Source of the DNA: Costus lasius
Lineage: Eukaryota; Streptophyta; Magnoliopsida; Zingiberales; Costaceae
Reading direction: 5' to 3'
DNA: 64,000 nucleotides
Assembly: GCA_027563935.2 (NCBI GenBank)
Contig: JANVAS020000239.1
Location: forward strand, 1 to 64,000
Shown: piece by piece, positions 9,522-19,964 of the stretch
Numbering within the stretch: the first letter of the stretch is position 1
How the letters are laid out: every line of letters starts with the position of its first letter
Program-made: the position numbers and the translations under genes
The notes under the pieces: model-generated
The model's input: only the letters and a program-made list of their open reading frames with translations
The model's database searches: none
What the model was told of the DNA's origin: nothing

Positions 9522-11867
9522 ATGGTGCGAACCAGAGGAAATGCTAGTGGCGAGGATGAGCAGCCTTCGAACCTCACAAGAACTATTGAGGCTCTGACTG
9601 GCATGGTACAGCAACAAGGTGCCATGATAGAGAGGCAAGCTCAGATGCTGCAGCAGCAACAAACTCAGCATCAAGAGGCACAACAGCAGCTTTTGCAGCA
9701 GCTGACTCAAGAGAGACCCCAGACTACTACTCGAGCGGTGGGGGATGACTCTCAGGAGGGCGCTCACAGGCGCTATGCTTCACTTGTGAGTGAATTCCAG
9801 AAACTGGGTCCTAGTTCTTTTTATGGGGGCTCAGAATCCAGTACTGCTGAGAACTGGCAGTTGTGCTTGGAAAAGATTTTCCAAGTCATGCGCTGCTCAG
9901 ATGAGGATAAGTTATGTCTGACCACCTATATGATGCGTGGGGACGCAGATGAGTGGTGGAAGGGCGTGGTGAGACTTGCTGAAGAAAGACATGAGACTGT
10001 AGATTGGCCTTACTTCTTGTCTCGATTTAACGAGAAGTACTTCCCAGATAGTTTGGTGGAGGACTGAGAGGTGGCATTTATTCACCTGGAGCAGGGTGAT
10101 ATGACTGTGGACCAGTATGAATTACAGTTCACGAAATTGGGAAAGTATGCTCCTCACCTGATAAACACTGAAAAGAGGAGAGCTACTAAGTTTCTCAGAG
10201 GTCTCAGATGGGACATTAGAGAGCAGGTTGGTGCTCAGCATTTGGAGACCTATGTTGAGACTGTTGGGCGAGCACGCACCATTGAGAGATACATAGCTGA
10301 GAGGAGTTCTCATGTTGCCGTGACAGTGGTTCCTGCAGCTGAGGCGGCGGCTCCTCAGTATGGCAGTGGCGGCAAGGGTAAGAAGTACCCTAAACATAAG
10401 GACTACAAGAAGAGCAGGTATAAGTCTTACTCTTTCAAGGCACCGCAGCAGTCCAGGGATGCACCGCAGCAGTTCAGGGATGCCAGGGAGGCAAAGATCA
10501 GTAACAATGAGAACTGGACTTGCAATTATTGTGGGCTCAAGGGACATCTAGTGAAAGACTGTTATAAGAGGAATGGCGTGTGCTTCAGGTGTAAGAAACC
10601 AGGGCACATGGTCAGGGACTGCAAAGAGCCTGAGATACAGCCTAGAGGCGCAGATAAGCCTACAGTCCAGACTAGAGTTTATGCTGTGGCTGAGAAGGAT
10701 ACACGAGCTTCCCGATCCGTTGTGGAAGGTACCTTATTTGTATTTGATCAGTTAGCTCGTATCTTATTTGATCCTGGTGCAAATCTGTCTTTTGTGTCTG
10801 TTAGATTTGCTGCATGTTTACCTATATTACCTAAGATGCTAGACTATGTTGTGTCTGTGAGTACTCCCTTAGGAAAGTCATTATCTACAGACACTGTGTG
10901 TGCTGATTGTGTGGTGCATGTAGAGGGTTATGAGTTTCTAGTGGATTTAATCCTCCTAGACATGCAAGACTATGATGTCATTCTAGGTATGGATTGGTTG
11001 TCCTCACATCATGCCTCTGTGGATTGCTTTGAGAAAGTAATCACTTTAAATCTGCTAGATGGGAATCGGCTTTTTGTGAAAGGTCTAGTGTCAGACCAAG
11101 GACCGCATGTGATATCTTTCCTGCAGGCCAGGAAGTTACTTGCTAGTGGGTGCAAGGGTTATCTTGCGCATGTTAAGGTACAGGATGATTCTACTTCTGA
11201 TTTGACTCAGATGGCGGTGGTGAAAGAATTTCCTGATGTGTTCTCTCAGGAATTTTCAGGCTTGCCACCAATTAGAGAAGTGGAGTTTGGCATTGAGTTG
11301 GCGCCAGGTACGGCACCTATCTCCAGAGCTCCTTATCGCATGGCTACCTCAGAGCTGGCTGAGCTTAAGAAACAATTGGAGGAATTGCTAGAGAAAGGGT
11401 ACATTCGGCCTAGTGCTTCTCCCTGGGGAGCGCCAGTGCTATTTGTAAAGAAGAAAGATGGAACCCTGAGGATGTGTATAGACCACAGGCAATTGAACCA
11501 AGTGACTATCAAGAATAAGTATCCTCTTCCCAGAATTGATGATCTATTTGATCAATTACAGGGAGCTACAGTGTTCTCTAAGATTGATCTGAGATCAGGG
11601 TATTATCAGCTTAGGGTCAAGGATGAGGATATATTTAAGACTGCTTTTAGGACCAGGTATGGGCATTTCAAATTTTTAGTTATGCCTTTTGGACTGACGA
11701 ATGCACCTGCTGTTTTCATGGATTTGATGAACAGGGTGTTTCACGAATTGCTTGATTCTTGTGTGGTAGTTTTTATAGACGATATCTTGGTGTACTCTCA
11801 GACTACTTCGGATCATGTCAGTGACTTGCGCAGAGTGCTGGAGGTTTTAAGGAAGCACCGGTTAAGG
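9522..11867 (+). pseudogene. gag-pol: Gag, protease and RT of the Tekay-type gypsy in element C
   Basis: The frame starts at ATG 9522. The first 70 residues hold a Gln-rich coiled coil, followed by a gag domain. A TGA at 10065-10067 interrupts an otherwise continuous frame. Further on are two zinc knuckles, [14 protein letters not shown] and [14 protein letters not shown] (about 10521-10625), a retropepsin with [10 protein letters not shown] (usually DSGA), and the reverse transcriptase with [28 protein letters not shown] and the catalytic FIDDILVY (about 11772-11795). Near 11868 a piece of the RT-RNase H connection is missing and the frame shifts; the old frame runs on to a stop at 11987. 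The product would be a capsid, protease and RT polyprotein, now inactive. Confidence 0.9.
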
Positions 11868-14032
11868 TGCAAGCCATCCTTAATTGGGGAAGACCGACTA
11901 GTGCTACTGAGATCAGGAGTTTTCTGGGTTTGGCAGGTTACTACCGGCGATTTGTTGAGGGATTCTCCAAGCTGGCGGGTCCTTTAACTAAATTAACCAG
12001 AAAGGAGGCTAAGTTTATTTGGGATGACAAGTGTGAAGAGAGCTTTCAGGAGCTGAAGAGGAGGTTGACTAGTACACCGATTCTCATTATTCCTAGTGAT
12101 GGGGAAAGGTTTACTGTTTATACGGATGCTTCAGGCAGAGGGTTGGGTTGTGTCTTGATGCAGAAGGGTTCTGTAGTAGCCTATGCTTCGAGACAACTGA
12201 AGGAGTATGAATTGAACTACCCTACTCATGATTTAGAGTTGGCGGCCGTAGTCTTTGCTTTGAAGATATGGCGTCACTATTTACTGGGTCAGGAGTTTGA
12301 TCTGTTCACTGATCACCAGAGTCTCAAGTACATCTTCACCCAGAAGGAGTTGAACATGAGACAGAGAAGATGGATGGAGTTGATCAAAGACTATGACTTC
12401 TCTATTCAGTATCAGGCTGGAAAGGCCAATGTAGTGGCGGATGCTCTGAGCAGACATCCAGTTACTTCAGTAGCTGCTTTACGAGTCAGTGAGTGGCGGT
12501 TACTGCAGGAGTTCAGCGATCTCAGGATCAGTGTTTCTCCTAGAGTTCAGTCGGGTTATGTGGCTTTTCTCAGAGTACAGTCTGCTTTGTTGCAGAAGAT
12601 CAGAGATCAGCAGTCTGTGGATCCGAAATTAGTTCAGATCAGGGATAGTCTGGTTGATGGCGCAGTTCAGGATTTTAACCTATCTGATGATGGTATTCTT
12701 CGGTTTCGTGGAAGGGTATGTGTCCCTAGGGAACCGAGCTTGAGGAAAGAAATATTGGAGGACAGCCATAACTCCAAATATTCTCTACATCCTGGTGTGA
12801 CTAAGATGTATCAGGACCTTAAGAAAAATTTTTGGTGGCCGGGTATGAAGAAAGAAGTATCTGATTTTGTCTCTAGGTGTTTAACCTGTCAGACTGTAAA
12901 GGCTGAACATCAGAAGCCTGGTGGTTTGTTGCAGCCCCTTCCTATTCCTGAGTGGAAGTGGGAATGCATCAGTATGGATTTTGTGTGTGGTTTGCCTAGA
13001 ACCAGATTGGGTCATGATGCTATCTGGGTGATCGTTGATAGACTCACTAAATCAGCCCATTTCCTTCCGATTAAGATGACTTATTCTTTAGAGAGGCTGG
13101 CTAGATTATACATTGATGAGATAGTCAGACTGCATGGAGTGCCTGTTGATATTGTGTCTGATAGGGACTCTCGGTTTTTGTCCTGGTTTTGGAAGAGCTT
13201 ACAGGAGGGTTTGGGTACTAAGTTGAGTTTTAGTACAGCATACCATCCTCAGTCTGATGGCCAGACGGAGCGTACTATCCAGACTCTAGAAGATCTGTTG
13301 AGAGCCTATGTGGTAGATTGGAGTTCTGAGTGGAACCGGGATCTATCTTTGATAGAGTTTACTTATAATAATAGCTTCCACTCAAGTATTCAGATGGCTC
13401 CATATGAGGCTTTGTATGGAAGAAGGTGCAGGACTCCCTTGTGTTGGGAGGAGACTGGTGACAGAATGATTTTGAGATCTGATGCAATTCAGGAGACTAC
13501 TGATAAGGTCAGAGAGATTCAGGATAAACTGAAGATTGCTCGGGACAGACAGAAGAGTTATGCTGATGACCGTCGTCGTTCCTTGGAGTTTATGGTAGGG
13601 GATCATGTTTTCTTAAAGGTGTCACCTACTAAGGGCGTTATGAGGTTTGGCAAAAAGGGCAAGTTGAGCCCTAGGTTTGTAGGCCCTTTTGACATTATTG
13701 AGAGAATTGGTCCAGTGGCTTACCGGTTAGCTTTACCTCCTGCTATGGATCATGTGCATAATGTGTTCCATGTCTCTGCTTTGAGGAAATATCATCCTGA
13801 TCCATCTCATGTGTTGGAGTTGGAACCTCTTCAGATTCAGAGTGATTTGACTTTTGAGGAAAGACCTCTCCGGATTGTGGATAGAAAGGATAAAGTTCTG
13901 AGGAACAAGACTATACCTTTGGTAAAGGTTATCTGGGGAAATCAGTCCGTTGAGGAGGCGACTTGGGAGACTGAAGCTGATATGAGGAAATTTTATGCTT
14001 ATCTCTTTGATGATATGGATGCTGAGCTTTAG
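11868..14032 (+). pseudogene. pol: RT end, RNase H, integrase and chromodomain of the gypsy in element C
   Basis: After the frameshift a long open frame (721 aa) continues to the stop at 14030-14032. It begins with the end of the RT connection ([14 protein letters not shown]), then RNase H ([29 protein letters not shown]). Integrase has an HHCC region (LHPGVTKMY ... CLTCQ), then a D-D-E core ([26 protein letters not shown]). The C-terminal 60 residues form a chromodomain-like module ([16 protein letters not shown] ... [14 protein letters not shown]), the mark of plant Tekay/Del chromoviruses, which directs integration to heterochromatin. A polypurine tract follows within 20 bp. Confidence 0.93.
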
Positions 14033-14048
14033 AGGACTAAAGCTTTAT

Positions 14049-14061
14049 AAGGAGGGAGGGA
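14049..14061 (+). other. Polypurine tract of the gypsy in element C
   Basis: AAGGAGGGAGGGA sits directly before the LTR start TGTAAGATCC at 14062, the expected plus-strand primer site. Confidence 0.88.
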
Positions 14062-15746
14062 TGTAAGATCCAAGGATCTTAAGTCCTGGTAAGCATTATT
14101 TTTGATTTAAATAAAATTATTGACTGTGGTATTTTTCTATGTATTGGTTGTAAATTTATAGTTAATTAACTAGAGATTTTTGGTTGTTAGTTTATAGTTA
14201 ATTAACTAGAGATTTTGGTTGTTAATTTATTTGGTTGTTAATTTATTGTAAATTAATTAGAGATTTATGGTGGTTAATTTATTCGATTATTGGTTGCTAA
14301 TTTATGATAATTTAATTAGAGTTTATTGGTTAATTAATTAGACCTTATTGGTTAATTAACTAGCTTATTAGATATTAATTAAATCCTTATTGGATTTTCA
14401 TTAAGTGAATGGTTAGTTAATGGTTAAATTAATTAGTAATTATGGGTTATTGGGTTTGCACGAATTGGGTTTTAAAATTCAAATTATTAGTTAAATGGAT
14501 TAAACCCTATTTTAATTAATTGGTTAATGGGTTAAAAAAAATTTAAAAACCGAATTTTTAGTGGGTATTTCGGTTAGGGAAGGAAGAATTGACGATTTTT
14601 GGCTTGAGGAAATCTTGGGGCGGCTAGGGCAAGGAAGAAGGCGATCTTGGTGTTCTTGAAGAGTTCTTGGCGATTTTCTCCATCTTCTTCCCCTTGGCGA
14701 ATTTCCTTGAGGTGAAATTTCCTTGGTGAGTTCTTGGAGATCCTTTGGGCGACATCAAGGCTTTAGGCGAGTTTTTTTGGGAAGATTTTAACCTTAGATT
14801 CTCGGTTTAAGAGGTGAGTGGAATGTCTTGTTTGACCTATGGATTTAGTTGTGTTTGTGACATGATACATTTGAGTTCTTGGAATTTCTACCATGTTAGT
14901 AAACCGAATTCTTGATAATTTTCATGATAATCCGAAATCCTGATATTATTCATAACAACCAAAATTTGGTATTATTTATGAAAAACCGAAATTAACATGT
15001 TTACATGAGGATTATAAAGACAATTACATGTTATAGTTTTATGTTGATGCTGTGGAATTTAGGTAGTTTTAAATTAGTGAATTTTGAGCATGACATTCTT
15101 GTTAACTAGAGTTTAAATTTTAAATAGATGACATGTTGTAAAACCGTGGGTTATATGTGTTGTAATGATTTTTGGATGTGTGTTAATTACAATCCATGAC
15201 TGTTTATTTAGGTGTGTAGCATGTTATTTAATTTAGGTGTGTAGCCTGTTATTTAATGGTTTGAGAAATTTGGGTGATAACATAGCAAGGTTTGACTAAA
15301 CTAATCAGCATGAAATCTAAGGACTACACTATATTATGTGACATTCGAATATGAAATATTATGTGTTATGTTATGTGATTTTCGAATAGTATGGGTTATG
15401 TGAATTTTGAACAATATGTGTTATGTGATGGATTATGTGAATTTTGAATATTATGTGTTATGTGTTGGTTAGGACTATGGCTAAGTGTAACCGTGTACTC
15501 ATAGGATAGTCCTTATGTGATATGTTAAGGGTTTGAATTTCAGCCCTGTATTTGATATGTGAGGAGGTTGATGTTCAGCCTGCCTATTATGATTATTGTG
15601 ATGGGGGTTGATGTTCAGCCTGCCCGATATGATTTTTGTGATGACTATCCTAGAGTCTAATTGACACTTAGGAGTCCACCTTTATGAAATATGATATAAG
15701 ATGTGTTTGTTGTCCAGTAGGAACCTTTTGGGAGAACGGGTTTTGA

Positions 15747-15955
15747 CGCAAAGTGCCATGTCTTGGTCGGACAGGGGCCACCTCTTGATGTCATCACTCT
15801 TTTTGTGATATGGGGTGTCGTAGAGCAAAGTGCCACGTCGTGACCCGGCGGGGGCCACCTCTTGAATCTACACACAATCCATCGATGTGTTTATGGGGTG
15901 TTTTAGAGCAAAGTGCCACGTCGTGACCTGGCGGGGGCCACCTCTTGATTCTACT
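15747..15955 (+). repeat. Spaced tandem units inside the gypsy LTR of C
   Basis: Three units begin near 15747, 15824 and 15907, each containing AAAGTGCCAYGT and GGGGCCACCTCTTGA, spaced by about 77-83 bp. The solo LTR J has four such units. The spacers diverge and the location within an LTR excludes a CRISPR array. Confidence 0.85.
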
Positions 15956-16083
15956 CACTGTCCATGTTTATGTGTTGCATGAAATTTTGCAGTCTCCCAG
16001 TGCTTAGGCCAAAGCCGGGTTAGACCATAATGGTCACTACTGAATATGTTGGACAACTAGGTTAATTAAGTGTTGGTGTGTTT

Positions 16084-16201
16084 AGTTGGTTTAGAGTATA
16101 ACTCTAGAACCTGAGTTTGTTATATGTTGGTGTGTACATCTGAGTTGGTTTAGAGTATAACTCTAGAACCTGAGTTTGTTATATGTTGGTGTGTACATCT
16201 G
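16084..16201 (+). repeat. Exact 59-bp tandem duplication in the gypsy LTR of C
   Basis: Copies 16084-16142 and 16143-16201 start AGTTGGTTTAGAGTATAACT and appear identical, which suggests a recent slippage event. Confidence 0.85.
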
Positions 16202-16938
16202 ACTGTTATTATGATTTCTATTTCTTTATGTTGTTATATGTTGACATAATGTTTCTGTTAAAGATTCTTAAAATAATCTGTCTATATTTTTGAGTGTATG
16301 TTATGGATGGTCGATTTAGACTATCCACTCACTGGGCTGTGTAGCTCACCCCTCACTATTTTCAGGCATAGAGCAGGGGCGCATTTCTTGAGTTAGCATT
16401 GGCGTGGACATTATGCTAGTTTGCTGTGATTATATTTAAGAAATTTTGTGCTTAATTATGAGGCCGGTTGTGGCCGAACTATATGAATTATACGAACTAT
16501 ATGAATGATGTGAACTATGTGAATTTGTGTGAACCACGTGAACTATGTGAAATTTGTGTTGCCAGATTGTGGCAGTTAAATGAGTTTGATTTTTGTGTCA
16601 CCGCGGGCCTCAGCCTGGTTTCGGTGTTCGGTATGAGTTTATAAAATCGACTTTGTGGCTTTGCTTGAATTTCGAATCGAATTGTAATTATGCCATCGGA
16701 TTTGATATAACTGTTGCCTTGCATATGTCTAGTGCAAGGATTGCGTGGTGGCAGGTACCCTTATGTGATTTATGAGATTTGTGTTTTGTGGATATTTATG
16801 TATGGATTTGTGGAAATTTTCAGATCGTGTTTTCTTGAACTCGGTTTTACCTAGCATATGAATCGATCTTATATGAAACATCCTGTATCATTCATGAATT
16901 GTGCCATTTGTTTGGGGTTAAGATAACGGGATGTTACA

Positions 16939-16950
16939 GAATGGTATCAG
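16939..16950 (+). other. Short primer-site copy after the gypsy LTR of C, fused to TRIM
   Basis: GAATGGTATCAG follows the LTR end and then the sequence switches to inverted TRIM LTR (ACTATTTATTAACTTGG). An LTR plus the start of a primer site is the structure of plus-strand strong-stop DNA. Confidence 0.75.
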
Positions 16951-17454
16951 ACTATTTATTAACTTGGTGAGCCGATTTGCAACGTGGCTCAATCTATTAA
17001 AATGCTTAAGCCCAAGTTAACAATAGCAAGCCCACTAAGCCTTATATACCATATAATCTCTTCTCCCACTTCCAATATGGGACTAAACTCGGGGTATTAC
17101 AATCTCCCCCACTTAAGACTTGACGTCCTCGTCAAGCCCACATCCCTAACACATGCCCAAGAATCATCCCTTAGTCGGCAGCATGTGAGCTCAGCCCAAA
17201 GGTGGCTCCACCATCCTCGGTAGCCCTTTCCTATTGGCCTCTCACCATGCTTAGGACTAAGTTTTGCTCTGATACCATTTGTTACGACCCGCTTAGTAAG
17301 CAAACTATTTATTAACTTGGTGAGCCGATTTGCAACGTGGCTCAATCTATTAAAATGCTTAAGCCCAAGTTAACAATAGCAAGCCCACTAAGCCTTATAT
17401 ACCATATAATCTCTTCTCCCACTTCCAATATGGGACTAAACTCGGGGTATTACA
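16951..17454 (-). mobile_element. TRIM-like miniature retrotransposon, inverted, one LTR truncated
   Basis: Read on the minus strand: a 175-bp LTR (17454 to 17280), AATGGTATCAGAGC (initiator tRNA-Met primer site), a 178-bp noncoding interior, the polypurine tract AGTGGGGGAGAT, then 151 bp of the second LTR (17101 to 16951). The last 24 bp are missing. The full unit would be about 528 bp and encode nothing, as expected of a TRIM. Just inside the polypurine tract is a 7-bp hairpin CTTGACG/CGTCAAG with loop TCCT (17119-17136). Both LTRs look identical over the shared length. Confidence 0.88.
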
Positions 17455-17459
17455 GCTTA

Positions 17460-19392
17460 TGTCAAAAAGCTCGCCTCTGGGAAACTGGAGAGCAGATCAG
17501 ATAAATGTATCTTTGTCGGTTACCCTAAAGAAACTAAGGGTTATTATTTCTACGATCCCAAAGAGAACAAAGTATTTGTTGCTCAAACGGCTATTTTTCT
17601 TGAGAAGGAATTTCTTCTGCAAGAGGCCAGTGGGAGAGAAATAAAGCTGGATGAAAATCCAGAAGAGGGACAAAGTAGTCAAGCTCAATTGGATGAGCCT
17701 GAGCAAATAGAACAGGTTAATGTTCAACCTGAGGCTCAGATATCACGGGAACCGCGTAGATCGGGAAGGATTCGTCGTCACCCTGAGCGCTATGACGGAA
17801 TCTACATCATTAATGATGAACCCCTTACTTATGCGGATGCGGTCAGTGGACCGGAATCAGCAAGATGGCTTGAAGCTATGCGAGCCGAGATGGACTCCAT
17901 GTCCGACAACCAAGTCTGGGATTTGGTTGATCCACCTTCGGGAGTAATCCCTATAGGCTGTAAGTGGATCTTCAAGAAGAAGAAAGACATGGATGGTAAC
18001 GTAGTTACCTATAAGGGCAGGCTAGCTGCGAAAGGTTTCAAACAAATCTACGGGATAGATTATGATGAAACTTTCTCTCCTGTAGCCATGTTCAAATCCA
18101 TTCGGATTATTCTCGCGATAGCAGCATATTATGATTATGAGATCTGGCAAATGGATGTGAAGACCGCTTTCCTTAATGGAAAACTAGAAGAGGATGTGTA
18201 TATGACACAGCCTGAAGGTTTCATCATTCCATCAGAACGTCATAAAATATGCAAATTAAAGAAGTCCATTTATGGACTTAAACAAGCATCAAGAAGCTGG
18301 AATATTCGTTTTGATGAATCAGTTTGTGAATTTAGTTTCATCAAAAATGAAGATGACCCGTGTGTGTATAAAAGGTTTAGTGGGAGCGTGATTACTTTCT
18401 TAGTCCTCTACGTCGATGATATCTTGATCATTGGAAACGATATTCCTGAACTGCATGTAGTCAAAGCATGGTTAAGAAAATGTTTCCAGATGAAAGATTT
18501 AGGAGAAGCAGCCTATGTACTAGGTGTGAAGATCTATAGAGATAGATCTAATAGGCTTCTCGGGCTGTGCCAGAGTACTTACATCGATAAGGTCCTGGAG
18601 AGATTTCATTTAGAAAATTCTAAAAGAGGATATCTTCCAGTCAGACATGGTCTGAATCTTTCAAAGAGCCAGTGTCCTTAAACACAGTCTGAGAAAGATG
18701 AGATGGACAATATGCCTTATGCTTCGGCTATTGGGTCCATCATGTATGCGATGTTGTGTACTCGCCCAGACGTCGCTTACGGGTTAAGCGTGACCAGTCG
18801 GTTCCAAAGTAATCCAGGGAAGGCACACTGGATTGCAGTCAAGAACATTTTGAAATATCTTCGAAGAACCAAAGATATGTTCTTGATTTATGGAGGTCAG
18901 GAAGAACTCAGTATTGAAGGATATACTGACGCTTCGTTCCAATCTGACCAAGATGATTTCCGATCGCAATCAGGCTACGTTTTTAGCTTGAATGGAGGAG
19001 CAGTGGTGTGGAAGAGTTTCAAACAATCAATTGTTGCTGATTCCACAACAGAAGCCGAGTATGTTGCAGCCTCAGAAGCATGAAAGGAGGCAGTGTGGAT
19101 TCGTAAGTTCATTCAAGAACTTGGTGTTGTTCCTTCGAGTGCAGATCCACTGGTTATCTTCTGTGATAACACTGGAGCGATTGCACAAGCAAAGGAACCA
19201 CGGTCACACCAGAAGTCCAAGCACATACAAAGAAGGTTTCATTTGATCCGTGAGATCATAGATCGAGGAGAGATCAAGATCTGCAAGGTACATACAGATG
19301 ACAATCTAGCTGACCCACTTACAAAGCCTCTGGCGCAGCAGAAGCATGAAAAGCACTATAATAATATGGGTTTGAGATTTCTCAACCATTAG
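17460..19392 (+). pseudogene. pol: RT-RNase H part of copia A polyprotein
   Basis: This continues the frame of 7265-9219 once C and one GCTTA copy are removed. RT motifs include DMDGNVVTYKGRLAAKGF, QMDVKTAFLNG and the catalytic YVDDILIIGND (about 18409-18441). RNase H follows with YTDASFQSDQDD, STTEAEYVAASEA and CDNTGAIAQAK, ending NMGLRFLNH before the stop at 19390-19392. Two nonsense codons interrupt the frame: TAA at 18679-18681 (CAG in D) and TGA at 19081-19083 (TCT or TCC in D and B). Confidence 0.9.
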
Positions 19393-19401
19393 TTTAAGTG
19401 C

Positions 19402-19412
19402 AAGTGGGAGAT
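19402..19412 (+). other. Polypurine tract of copia A
   Basis: AAGTGGGAGAT lies directly before the 3' LTR start. The same tract precedes the 3' LTRs of B (27368-27378), D (62221-62231) and E (53350-53360, minus). Confidence 0.85.
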
Positions 19413-19957
19413 TGTTGAGGTATGCCCTTAAGGCTAATGTTTGAGGCCTTGGGCTGTTATCAGTATCATGTATAAACTATGTATATGTTTATAAAGGCAA
19501 TTGTTGTTATTCAGATTGTTACATTATCTGCTGATGTATGTATACTTCTGAATAATGTCTCATTGGTGTTTCAGCTTGGCTGACATGCAGTATTGTCCTT
19601 AGTCGAGATATCTTGGTGAACATGAGACAGCCTTGATATGATTGAGACTAATATGTGTTCTAATCTTATAGGATGCTTCGAGCATGGAATAAGATTTAGA
19701 AGCATAGGTGCATTGAATGTACTGGACTGACCCTACTTAGGATATTCAATTGTTTGTCACAATGTGAATAAATCCTTATAAGCAAGCAAGTGGTATACTC
19801 CCTCTGACTTGAGATCACTTGTGTTTCTAAATGATGATTGGCATTGTTTCGAGGTAGTTCAATATCATTTAAAAGATAATGGTTAAGGATTATCTTGGAT
19901 GGTGGGCATGACTCATGTTAGGACACTGGTGATAGATATAGGATTGCCTCTCCTAGT
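19413..19957 (+). repeat. 3' LTR of copia A, first part, interrupted by B
   Basis: This piece matches 3829-4372 of the 5' LTR. Its start is TGTTGAGG instead of TGTTGGGG. It stops at CTCCTAGT, followed by the 7-bp filler ATTCAAT (19958-19964) and element B. The LTR resumes at 29066 with one base of the 5' LTR copy (position 4373) missing. Confidence 0.92.
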
Positions 19958-19964
19958 ATTCAAT

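Larger units (their letters stand above)
14062..16938 (+). repeat. Gypsy LTR in element C (the only gypsy LTR in C)
   Basis: The LTR is 2877 bp, from TGTAAGATCCAAGG to GGGATGTTACA. It is the same family as the solo LTR at 42791-45956. It contains an AT-rich stretch with repeated TTAATTAACTAGAGATT units (about 14150-14400), three spaced units with CAAAGTGCCACGTCGTGAC (about 15747-15955), and an exact 59-bp tandem duplication (16084-16201). It is followed by GAATGGTATCAG, which normally occurs only after a 5' LTR. I see no gene in it. Confidence 0.9.
9220..17454 (+). mobile_element. Element C: chimeric Tekay-type gypsy/TRIM element with inverted TRIM LTR ends
   Basis: The 8235-bp insertion lies in A's integrase-RT region, flanked by GCTTA (9215-9219 and 17455-17459). 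Its first 175 bp (9220-9394, TGTAATACCCCG to GGGTCGTAACA) reappear as an exact inverted copy in its last 175 bp (17280-17454). Between them are a gypsy leader, gag-pol with chromodomain, a polypurine tract, one gypsy LTR (14062-16938), a short copy of the gypsy primer site, and an inverted TRIM missing 24 bp at one end. The gypsy 5' LTR is absent and replaced by the TRIM LTR. The single clean target duplication suggests that the whole chimera integrated at once. Confidence 0.85.

Noticed and set aside
15657..15875. A minus-strand frame with repeated RGGPCPTKTWHFAS-like text, and its counterpart at 43894-44169
   Set aside because: It is a translation of the tandem units in the gypsy LTR, not a protein.
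15747..15955. Regularly spaced repeats that could suggest a CRISPR array
   Set aside because: Only three or four imperfect units, long diverged spacers, located inside an LTR of a plant retrotransposon and present in a second LTR of the same family.
9220..17454. Element C as a DNA transposon with 175-bp terminal inverted repeats
   Set aside because: The repeats are TRIM LTRs (TG...CA, primer site and polypurine tract in the right-hand copy) and the 5-bp duplication fits retroviral-type integrase. No transposase is present.
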